64,000 nt of DNA from Lacinutrix jangbogonensis (GTDB lineage: Bacteria > Bacteroidota > Bacteroidia > Flavobacteriales > Flavobacteriaceae). Below the pieces are notes generated by a model. That model ran no database searches and was not told the DNA's origin. It worked only from the letters and a program-made list of their open reading frames with translations. Position numbers and translations under genes: made by a program. Shown in pieces: positions 28,901 through 35,841 of the stretch. The stretch lies in the NCBI RefSeq assembly GCF_000797445.1, contig NZ_JSWF01000017.1, positions 1 to 64,000 of the forward strand. The letters are read 5' to 3'. Each line of letters begins with the position of its first letter. Positions within the stretch are counted from its first letter, which is position 1.

Positions 28901-29408
28901 ATTAGAACATTTTTACGAAATTAACGAAGGTATTGGTGTGCATAAAACGCCGCTATTATATGGTGCTTTTCCAACAGATCCATACTCGCACACACCAGGA
29001 GGAAAAGGAGCACAACAACCAGGAATGACAGGTCAGGTAAAAGAAGATATTTTAAGTCGCTTTGGAGAATTAGGAGTCTTTGTGAAAGAAGGAAAACTAT
29101 TTTTTAATCCATGTCTTTTAAGAACAGAAGAATTTTTTACTAAAGCTGCTAGTTTTGAATACATTGATATTTTCAAGGAAAGAAGAAATATTCAAATGGA
29201 AAAAGGGTCATTAGGGTTTACGTATTGTCAAGTGCCTATAGTGTATCAGATTTCAGAAAATGACAGATTAGAAATAACTTTTAAAGATGGAAATTCTAAA
29301 ATAGTTGATGGTTTAACACTTGATCAAACAACAAGTCAAAAGGTGTTTAATCGTTTGGGTGAAATTCAAAATATAATAGTAAACATTAAAGAAAAGCATT
29401 TAAAATAA
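25908..29408 (+). CDS. Beta-1,3-glucan phosphorylase, GH149-like
   Basis: The 1166-residue protein has no signal peptide and should be cytoplasmic. It resembles the GH94/GH149 phosphorylase fold: an N-terminal beta-sandwich (MFISSNGGLTAGRKNSEYAL), then an (alpha/alpha)6 barrel with PDDPWSYIGYWGDHQI and PEWNDANNALVGNG, in which Asp664 matches the general acid of this clan. A late TPGGKGAQQPGM loop fits the phosphate-binding side. Its length (over 1100 residues) and the GH16/GH17/GH30 neighbours point to GH149, which phosphorolyses beta-1,3-oligoglucans to glucose-1-phosphate. I chose ATG at 25908 because earlier codons lie in the terminator; ATG at 25998 is possible. It begins a second operon with the GH17 gene 11 nt downstream. 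Confidence 0.82.
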   Translation: MKLNLYLTNLKENILLMKQVINNLEKENIAMAQVVIDNEDYFKISNNDEIRPFFMSIVSDSNHWMFISSNGGLTAGRKNSEYALFPYYTDDKITESADITGNKSIFKVQKGDQELMWEPLAIRSLGRYSTTQNLYKNKFGNKIIFEEINHDLELIFRYQWSSTNKFGFVKKSKLVNTSKESVKVTLLDGIQNIMPASIGSDTQNQSSNLVDAYKRNELEESTGLGIYALSAILVDKAEASEALRANVVWSLGLDNPKHLLSSLQVNNFRSRHAITQEVDIKAEKGAYFVSTEIELLADSSKEWMLVANVNQNHSDIALLSKQIREDNSLIDEINENIAFGTKRLVELNAASDAIQVTADSLRDTRHFANTLFNIMRGGIFDDSYQIEKWDFINYLVNANKKVARTSESVLKTLPEVFSLSEIQKIAYNSGDKNFRRLCLEYMPLKFSRRHGDPSRPWNKFSINTRNEVDGSKILDYEGNWRDIFQNWEALAHSYPEFIESMIHKFLNASTFDGYNPYRVTKGGFDWEAIEPDDPWSYIGYWGDHQIIYLLKFLEFINNHKPGKLESFFTKDLFVYANVPYKIKPYKDLLKNPKDTIVFDDDLDHKINENREQLGADGALLRDENRFIIKANFVEKILATTLAKLSNFIPEGGIWMNTQRPEWNDANNALVGNGVSMVTLCYLRRFFNFFEDLLAKTNVNEVEVSNEIFNFFNSVLETFENNKMLLSASISDSDKKSILDSLGKAGSDFRTNIYDHAFSGRKTPLSIDRLKDFISISKSFLEHSIRANKRSDNLYHAYNLMTVNADDSVSISYLSEMLEGQVAVLSSGYLNATQTLDVLNALKQSKLFRADQYSYMLYPNKELKGFLDRNTISEDAVLSSKLLQELLSDGNVQIIEKDVNGEYHFNGNFKNASDVSAALENLSETKYQALLESDTPKILQTFEEVFNHKAFTGRSGTFYGYEGLGSIYWHMVSKLLLAVQECCIKAVNDDENEVIVGHLLEHFYEINEGIGVHKTPLLYGAFPTDPYSHTPGGKGAQQPGMTGQVKEDILSRFGELGVFVKEGKLFFNPCLLRTEEFFTKAASFEYIDIFKERRNIQMEKGSLGFTYCQVPIVYQISENDRLEITFKDGNSKIVDGLTLDQTTSQKVFNRLGEIQNIIVNIKEKHLK

Positions 29409-29419
29409 AAAGCAACACC

Positions 29420-30709
29420 ATGGCTAATAAAGTAATCATATTATTTGTGTTAATCACTTTATCTATGATGTCATGCAATGGAATTAAAGAAGACAAACAG
29501 TCCAATAAAACCCCAAAAAAAGTGACAGCCAAAGATATATTAGGAAACCCAGATTATTTAGCAATTTCTTATGGAGGTTATCGCCAAAAGGCAAGAGATA
29601 GTCAGCCTTCAATTAAAGAGCTTAAAGACGATATTAAAATATTGTCTGCAATGGGAATAAAAGTGTTGCGAACGTATAATGTGCAACCAAAATTACCACA
29701 CGCATCTAATATATTAGAAGCTATTACAGAGCTTAAAAAAGAAGACCCAACTTTCGAAATGTATGTCATGCTCGGGGCTTGGATAGATTGCCTTAATGCA
29801 TGGACAGATTTACCTGTGAACCATGACGTTGAAAGTCCACAAAATGAAGGAGAAATTGCGAGAGCAGTAGCTCTGGCTAATCAATATCCAGATATTGTAA
29901 AAGTAATTGCTGTTGGTAATGAAGCAATGGTAAAATGGGCAACTAGTTATTTTGTTCAGCCCGATGTTATTCTAAAATGGGTAAATCATTTACAGGCTCT
30001 AAAAACGTCAGGTAAATTACCTAAAGACTTATGGATAACAAGTTCAGACGATTTTGCTTCTTGGGGAGGAGCGGATGATTTCTATAAAGTTGAGGACTTA
30101 GAAAATATAATAAAATCTGTCGATTATATTTCTATGCACACTTATCCTTATCATAATACACATTATAATCCGGAATTTTGGGGAATTCCAGAAACAGATT
30201 TTCAACTTTCTGAAGAAGAAAAAATAAATAATTCAATAAAACGGGCCATAAAATTCTCACAGCGTCAAGTAGACAGTGTAACCAATTATATGAAAAGTTT
30301 AGGCGTTAATAAACCAATACATATTGGAGAATCAGGTTGGGCCTCAGTTTCTAAAGGCTTTTATGGAGATAATGGTTCTAGGGCTACAGACGAATATAAA
30401 CAAGGTTTGTATTATAAACTAATGCGTGAATGGACTAATAAAGCGGGCATATCTTGCTTTTATTTTGAAGCGTTTAACGAGCAATGGAAAGATGCTCTGC
30501 ATCCAAACGGATCAGAAAATCATTTTGGACTATTTACTATAGAGGGTAAAGCAAAATATCCACTTTGGGATTTAGTAGATCTGGGTGTTTTTAAAGGATT
30601 AACTAGAAATGGAAATCCAATTACTAAAACATATAATGGCGATAAAAATGAATTAATGGAAACGGTTAAAATTCCACCAACAATTCATGAAGTTATGGCA
30701 CATCAATAG
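29420..30709 (+). CDS. GH17-like beta-1,3-glucanase, lipoprotein
   Basis: The 429-residue lipoprotein (..LSMMSCNGI) is a TIM-barrel enzyme with GH17-type catalytic sites: AVGNEAMV (acid/base Glu168) and HIGESGWAS (nucleophile Glu304). ISYGGYRQKARDSQPS and IKVLRTYN fit the first strands of bacterial GH17. The lipid anchor puts it at the surface or in the periplasm, unlike the two later GH17 domains of the locus. It probably cuts beta-1,3-glucan or laminari-oligosaccharides, and transglycosylation is possible in this family. It follows the phosphorylase by 11 nt and is ended by a terminator at 30721. Confidence 0.87.
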   Translation: MANKVIILFVLITLSMMSCNGIKEDKQSNKTPKKVTAKDILGNPDYLAISYGGYRQKARDSQPSIKELKDDIKILSAMGIKVLRTYNVQPKLPHASNILEAITELKKEDPTFEMYVMLGAWIDCLNAWTDLPVNHDVESPQNEGEIARAVALANQYPDIVKVIAVGNEAMVKWATSYFVQPDVILKWVNHLQALKTSGKLPKDLWITSSDDFASWGGADDFYKVEDLENIIKSVDYISMHTYPYHNTHYNPEFWGIPETDFQLSEEEKINNSIKRAIKFSQRQVDSVTNYMKSLGVNKPIHIGESGWASVSKGFYGDNGSRATDEYKQGLYYKLMREWTNKAGISCFYFEAFNEQWKDALHPNGSENHFGLFTIEGKAKYPLWDLVDLGVFKGLTRNGNPITKTYNGDKNELMETVKIPPTIHEVMAHQ

Positions 30710-30720
30710 CACTAATTAGA

Positions 30721-30757
30721 GACCTCACAGATTTTTAAACCTGTGAGGTTTATTTAT
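30721..30757 (+). terminator. Terminator after the GH149-GH17 pair
   Basis: ACCTCACAG and CTGTGAGGT form a 9-bp stem with a 10-nt loop, followed by a T-rich tail. Confidence 0.75.
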
Positions 30758-30794
30758 ATTATCTACTTTTTTTAGATAATAAAAACCAATACAT

Positions 30795-32285
30795 ATGAAA
30801 CTAACAAAATACGTAATCTGTACACTATTAGCATTCACGATGAGCTGTAAAGAAACTAAAGCACCAAATTTAAAAGTAACTGTTTTTGAAACATCTGAAA
30901 GTGGAAATAGTTTAACCCAACTTACCGATTTTTCTTCAGATGTTGCAACAGATACTATAAAACTGCTTCCAAATAAAAAATTGCAAACCATAACTGGTTT
31001 TGGTGGCGCATTTACCGAGTCTTCAGCCTATTTACTCAATCGTTTGAGTAAGAAAAATCGTGATACTATTATAAATGCTTATTTCGCAAAAGATGGCGCT
31101 AACTACTCATTAACTAGAACGCACATGAATTCTTGTGATTTTTCGTTAAGTCAATACTCATACTCACCTGTTGCAGATGATGTAAACTTAGAGCACTTCA
31201 CGATTAAAGATGATAAAGACGATTTAATTCCAATGATTAAAGATGCTATGGCAGCTTCAGAAGATGGTTTTAAAATCTTTGCTTCACCTTGGACAGCAGC
31301 ACCTTGGATGAAAGATAATAACGAATGGGTTGGTGGAAAGTTACTGCCAAAATATTATGATACTTGGGCATTATTCTTTTCGAAATATGTAGATGCTTAT
31401 AAAGCTGAGGATATAGATATTTGGGGTTTTACAGTAGAAAATGAACCACATGGCAACGGTAACAACTGGGAAAGTATGCACTTTACACCAGAAGAAATGA
31501 CCAATTTTGTGCAACACCATCTAGGTCCAAAATTAGAAGCTGATGGTCATGGAGATAAAATAATTTTAGGTTACGATCAAAACAGAGCTGGATTAAAAGA
31601 ATGGGTAGACTCAATGTATGCTACCGAAGAATCTTCAAAGTATTTTGATGGAACTGCCATACATTGGTACGAAAGCACATATGATGTTTTTCCAGAAGCA
31701 TTACAATACGCACATAATAAAGCACCAAAAAAATATTTAATAGAAACCGAAGGTTGCATTGATTCTCAAGTTCCAGAGTGGAAAAATGATGCTTGGTACT
31801 GGAAAAAAGAAGCTACAGATTGGGGATGGGATTGGGCTTCAGAAGAAGACAAACATTTACATCCAAAATACGCACCAGTAAATAGATATGCAAGAGACAT
31901 TATTGGTTGTCTTAACAATTGGGTAGATGGCTGGGTAGACTGGAACATGGTTTTAGACAGGCAAGGTGGGCCAAATTGGTTTAAAAACTGGTGTGTAGCG
32001 CCAATAATTGTAGATTCAGATGCAGACGAAGTGTATTTTACACCATTATATTATGTTATGGCTCATTTTAGTAAATACATACGTCCAGGTGCAGAAGTAT
32101 TTGAAGTAGAAAGTACAGATAAAGACCTACAAGTTGCAGCAGCAAAAAACCCCGATGGTTCAATTGCAGTCGTTGTATTTAACGAAGGTAAAACCGTTAA
32201 AACTTTCAATTTAGTATTAAATGATAAAAATATAAGTATAAAAGTAGATGCTCAGGCTTTGCAAACTATTGTGATAGCTAACTAA
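30795..32285 (+). CDS. GH30 beta-glucanase/glucosidase, lipoprotein
   Basis: The 496-residue lipoprotein (..AFTMSCKET) has the GH30 layout: QTITGFGGAFTESSAY at the first strand, SPWTAAPWMK, VENEP with acid/base Glu217, IETEGC with nucleophile Glu319, and a C-terminal beta-sandwich ending with DAQALQTIVIAN. GH30 enzymes next to GH16 and GH17 in marine flavobacteria remove beta-1,6-linked glucose branches of laminarin, and this is the likely role. A beta-1,3-glucosidase or glucosylceramidase activity of the same family cannot be excluded. The MFS-GH17 gene follows after 44 nt and is probably cotranscribed. Confidence 0.92.
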   Translation: MKLTKYVICTLLAFTMSCKETKAPNLKVTVFETSESGNSLTQLTDFSSDVATDTIKLLPNKKLQTITGFGGAFTESSAYLLNRLSKKNRDTIINAYFAKDGANYSLTRTHMNSCDFSLSQYSYSPVADDVNLEHFTIKDDKDDLIPMIKDAMAASEDGFKIFASPWTAAPWMKDNNEWVGGKLLPKYYDTWALFFSKYVDAYKAEDIDIWGFTVENEPHGNGNNWESMHFTPEEMTNFVQHHLGPKLEADGHGDKIILGYDQNRAGLKEWVDSMYATEESSKYFDGTAIHWYESTYDVFPEALQYAHNKAPKKYLIETEGCIDSQVPEWKNDAWYWKKEATDWGWDWASEEDKHLHPKYAPVNRYARDIIGCLNNWVDGWVDWNMVLDRQGGPNWFKNWCVAPIIVDSDADEVYFTPLYYVMAHFSKYIRPGAEVFEVESTDKDLQVAAAKNPDGSIAVVVFNEGKTVKTFNLVLNDKNISIKVDAQALQTIVIAN

Positions 32286-32329
32286 GGGTATTAAATAACA
32301 AACGAATTAACTAACTAATTAATATAATT

Positions 32330-34687
32330 ATGTCAAACACAAAAACGTCCTCAAAAGTTCCATTTGGTCAAAAAGTAGCCTTCGGGTTAGGAATGCTCGC
32401 CAATCAAATGTTTCCGGCAGCGCTTGGTATTTTTATGGTAGTTTTAGTTCAAGATTTAGGGTTTCCTACTTGGATGTGGGGCATTTTATTTTTTCTTCCA
32501 CGTGTCTTCGATTCGATAACCGATCCAGTAATGGGATTCATTTCAGACAATACACGTTCTGTTTGGGGTAGACGTAGACAATATGTACTTTTAGGTGCCG
32601 TTATTATGGGTATTTCATTTGCATTGATGTGGCAATTATATAAAGTAGATACGCTAAGCTATAATTTTACATATTTCTTAATATGGTCTTTAGTATTCTA
32701 TTTAGGTCTTACCATTTTTTCGGTACCTTATGTTGCTATGGGCTATGAGATGAGTGATGATTTTCATGAGCGTACAAATATAATGGCAGTCGCACAATGG
32801 ATTGGGCAATGGGCTTGGGTTATAGCACCATGGTTTTGGGTTATAATGTACGATCCTTCTTGGTTTGAAGGTGGTGCAGCTGTGGCAACGAGAACTATTG
32901 CTATCTGGGTAGCAGTTGCTTGTTCTATTTTGGCAATGGTTCCTGCTCTTTTTATAAAAAGTAAATCTACTGCAGACGATGAAAGCTTGACGCCTTTAAC
33001 ATTAAAAACAATAGGAGGTAGTTTAAAACAAATTGTAGATAATTTTAAAGAAGCATTTAAAATTCCAGTATTTAGAAAATTATGTTTTTCTACATTTTTA
33101 ATTTTTAATGCCTTTAATACTGTTGCCGGTTTTTCATTTTTTATTGTAGTCTATTATTTATTTAATGGAGATGCAGGAGCAGCCGGTATATGGCCCACTT
33201 TACTAGGCAGCATAGGTGCATTGGTAACTACTTTCTTGGTCATACCTATTGTGGCTAAAATGTCTAAAACAATGGGGAAAAAGAAAGCCTTTTTGGTATC
33301 TCAAGGGATTTCTGTTATAGGGTATTTGATGTTATGGTTCTTGTTTATTCCTGGTAAACCTTATATGTTTTTATTTGCATTACCTTTTTTCTCTTTTGGA
33401 ATTGGAAGTTTATTTACATTGATGATGTCTATGACTTCTGATGTTATAGATATTGATGAACTAAATACAGGAAAACGTAGAGAAGGTGTTTTTGGCGCTA
33501 TATATTGGTGGATGGTAAAGTTTGGTTTTGCCATTGCAGGATTATTAACAGGAGCTATTATGTCATTAGTAGGCTTTGTACCAGATGCAGTAAATACTGA
33601 AGCTTCCGTTACAGGAATAAGATTATTCTACTCAGGTTTGCCAATAGTTGGAACACTTGCAGCAATGTGGATTATGCGTAATTATGACCTTACAGAAGAA
33701 AAAGCGGTAGGCATTAGTGCACAATTAGCTAAACGTAAAGCAGAAAAAAAATCAAAAGAAATATCTTCAGGTTATGGAGCTGGAAACTTAATTGGAATAA
33801 ACGGTAATATAAAGTTAGGAAAGTATTCTGAAATAGATTTTAGCAACAAAGATGCCAAGCAAATAGGATCGCTATTTTCAACAGGTTTGCAACGTGGTAT
33901 TAGCGGTTTATGTTTTAGTCCCTATATAGAAGGTCAAGATGCTGGAGATATACTTTCAGCAGGACAAATTAATCGTCGTATGGAAATTATTTCACCATAT
34001 ACCAAATGGGTGCGTTCATTCTCGTGTGTCGAAGGCAACGAACTCATACCAGAAGCAGCTCATAATAATAACAAAAAAGCAATGGTTGGTGCATGGATTA
34101 GTAGCGACAAAGCGCGAAATGAGATAGAAATAGAAGCCTTAATAAAGTTGGCTAAAGGTGGTTTTGTAGATATTGCTGCTGTTGGAAATGAAGTGCTTTT
34201 ACGTGGAGACTTAACGGAAGCCGAATTAATTACGTACATTAATAGGGTAAAAGAAGCATTAGCTGGCTTAAATATTCCAGTGGGTTATGTAGATACCTAT
34301 TACGAATATTATAATAGACCAAAATTAGTAGAAGTAACAGATGTTATTTTAGCAAATTGCTATCCATTTTGGGAAGGCTTCGCTATAGAAAATGCATTAA
34401 CACATTTAAGACAGATGCATGCTATTACGCAAAGTGTGTCTAAAGGTAAAAAGATAATTATTGCAGAAACAGGTTGGCCAAGTCAAGGAGAAAATATTGA
34501 TCACGCAGAACCAACTCAATTAAACGCCATGAAATATTTTATTCAAACGCAAGAATGGGCAAAAGCTGAAGGTGTTGAAATGTTTCATTTCTCCTCTTTT
34601 GACGAATCTTGGAAAGTACGAGTTGAAGGAGAATTAGGTGCGCGCTGGGGAATTTGGGATAAAGATGAAAAACTAAAGTACAATTAA
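32330..34687 (+). CDS. GPH/MFS sugar transporter fused to a C-terminal GH17 domain
   Basis: The 785-residue protein joins two complete parts. Residues about 10-460 are a glycoside-pentoside-hexuronide-type MFS carrier with about 12 membrane segments and signature motifs RVFDSITDPVMGFISDNTR and SDVIDIDELNTGKRREGVF. After a basic linker (AKRKAEKKSKE), residues about 500-785 form a GH17 domain with acid/base Glu621 (AAVGNEVLLR) and nucleophile Glu713 (IAETGWPS). With an even number of membrane helices and no signal peptide the GH17 domain should face the cytoplasm, where it could process beta-1,3-oligoglucans as they enter. The next gene encodes a free paralogue of this GH17 domain. The frame is continuous without any stop or start at the junction. 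Confidence 0.9.
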   Translation: MSNTKTSSKVPFGQKVAFGLGMLANQMFPAALGIFMVVLVQDLGFPTWMWGILFFLPRVFDSITDPVMGFISDNTRSVWGRRRQYVLLGAVIMGISFALMWQLYKVDTLSYNFTYFLIWSLVFYLGLTIFSVPYVAMGYEMSDDFHERTNIMAVAQWIGQWAWVIAPWFWVIMYDPSWFEGGAAVATRTIAIWVAVACSILAMVPALFIKSKSTADDESLTPLTLKTIGGSLKQIVDNFKEAFKIPVFRKLCFSTFLIFNAFNTVAGFSFFIVVYYLFNGDAGAAGIWPTLLGSIGALVTTFLVIPIVAKMSKTMGKKKAFLVSQGISVIGYLMLWFLFIPGKPYMFLFALPFFSFGIGSLFTLMMSMTSDVIDIDELNTGKRREGVFGAIYWWMVKFGFAIAGLLTGAIMSLVGFVPDAVNTEASVTGIRLFYSGLPIVGTLAAMWIMRNYDLTEEKAVGISAQLAKRKAEKKSKEISSGYGAGNLIGINGNIKLGKYSEIDFSNKDAKQIGSLFSTGLQRGISGLCFSPYIEGQDAGDILSAGQINRRMEIISPYTKWVRSFSCVEGNELIPEAAHNNNKKAMVGAWISSDKARNEIEIEALIKLAKGGFVDIAAVGNEVLLRGDLTEAELITYINRVKEALAGLNIPVGYVDTYYEYYNRPKLVEVTDVILANCYPFWEGFAIENALTHLRQMHAITQSVSKGKKIIIAETGWPSQGENIDHAEPTQLNAMKYFIQTQEWAKAEGVEMFHFSSFDESWKVRVEGELGARWGIWDKDEKLKYN

Positions 34688-34724
34688 AAGAAAATTATAA
34701 TAAACAAATTAAAATTAATAAACA

Positions 34725-35693
34725 ATGTCATTTAGAAACGAAGACTATCATGCCTATAACGGTGACAAATTTTCAGAGCATTCAGAACATTTAGAGCATT
34801 CTGAACATTCAGAGCATTCGAATCTTAATTTTTCTGAACACTCAGGAGTAGATTTTTCAGACTATACAACCGAAGATTATCGACAACAATGGAAAGAAAC
34901 GGTAAACAAAGGTATGCACGGCATTTGTTTTAGTATGTACGAAGACGGTCAGAAACCTGGAGACACAATAACAATTGACCAAGTAGAACGACGTGTTTTA
35001 AAATTAAAACCACATGCAAAATGGATTCGTTCATTTTCTTGTATAGAAGGTAATGAACATGTAGCACGAGTAGCCAAAAAACATGGTATGAAAACACTTG
35101 TTGGTGCTTGGTTGAGCGACAACAAAGAAGACAACGAAAAGGAAATTGAAAGCTTAATTCAATTAGCAAAAGAAGGTAATGTAGATATTGCAGCAGTTGG
35201 AAACGAAGTGCTGTATAGAAACGACTTAACTTTAGACGAGTTATTAGGTTATATTTGGCGTGTAAGAGAAGCATTACCAAATATACCTGTAGGTTATGTA
35301 GATGCTTATTATGAATTTTCTGCACATCCACAATTGGTAGATGCGTCAGATGTTATATTAGCAAATTGCTACCCGTATTGGGAAGGTTGCCATATTGATG
35401 GCGCTTTAAACCACATGCAGAATATGTATGGTCAAGCCGCACATGCAGCCAAGGGTAAAAAAGTAATTATTACAGAAACAGGTTGGCCAAGCGAAGGCGG
35501 AAGTTTAAGAGGTGCTTTTTCTTCTGCAGAAAATGCGATGAAGTATTTTATAAATACACAAGCATGGGCAAATCAAGCCAATATTGAAACCTTTTACTTC
35601 TCTTCTTTCGATGAGTCATGGAAAACAGGAGACGAAGGAGACGTTGGTGCATTTTGGGGACTTTGGGATAAGCATGAAAATCTAAAATTTTAA
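34725..35693 (+). CDS. Cytoplasmic GH17 beta-1,3-glucan hydrolase/transglycosylase with His-Ser-Glu repeat N-terminus
   Basis: The 322-residue protein lacks a signal peptide. Residues about 16-48 are an unusual acidic, His-rich run built on EHSEH repeats. The rest is a compact GH17 domain with acid/base Glu161 (AAVGNEVLYR) and nucleophile Glu251 (ITETGWPSEG). It is clearly paralogous to the GH17 domain of the transporter fusion 37 nt upstream (shared ILANCYP.WEG, SSFDESWK, GLWDK/GIWDK), which suggests tandem duplication. It probably acts on imported laminari-oligosaccharides in the cytoplasm beside the phosphorylase. Confidence 0.88.
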   Translation: MSFRNEDYHAYNGDKFSEHSEHLEHSEHSEHSNLNFSEHSGVDFSDYTTEDYRQQWKETVNKGMHGICFSMYEDGQKPGDTITIDQVERRVLKLKPHAKWIRSFSCIEGNEHVARVAKKHGMKTLVGAWLSDNKEDNEKEIESLIQLAKEGNVDIAAVGNEVLYRNDLTLDELLGYIWRVREALPNIPVGYVDAYYEFSAHPQLVDASDVILANCYPYWEGCHIDGALNHMQNMYGQAAHAAKGKKVIITETGWPSEGGSLRGAFSSAENAMKYFINTQAWANQANIETFYFSSFDESWKTGDEGDVGAFWGLWDKHENLKF

Positions 35694-35745
35694 TTTTTAG
35701 ATAAAAAAATAAAATGGTGTCATATCACAATTAGACTTTTTAATT

Positions 35746-35787
35746 AAAAGCCTTTTTCCTGCTAATAGTAGAAAAAAGGCTTTTTTG
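35746..35787 (+). terminator. Terminator after the GH30-MFS/GH17-GH17 operon
   Basis: AAAAGCCTTTTTC pairs with GAAAAAAGGCTTTT around a loop of about 12 nt, followed by T residues. Confidence 0.8.
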
Positions 35788-35812
35788 ATTTAATTAAATT
35801 TTGATAATTCAG

Positions 35813-35820
35813 TATATTTG
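35813..35820 (+). promoter_or_regulatory. Predicted -7 box for the FG-GAP lipoprotein gene
   Basis: TATATTTG fits TAnnTTTG and ends 21 nt before the ATG at 35842. The in-frame TTG at 35818 is part of this box and is rejected as a start. Confidence 0.55.
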
Positions 35821-35841
35821 TATGTATATATTTTGACTAAA

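Noticed and set aside
34930-35331. 133-codon minus-strand frame inside the free GH17 gene
   Set aside because: It lies fully inside a gene with clear catalytic motifs; its Leu/His-rich translation is an antisense shadow.
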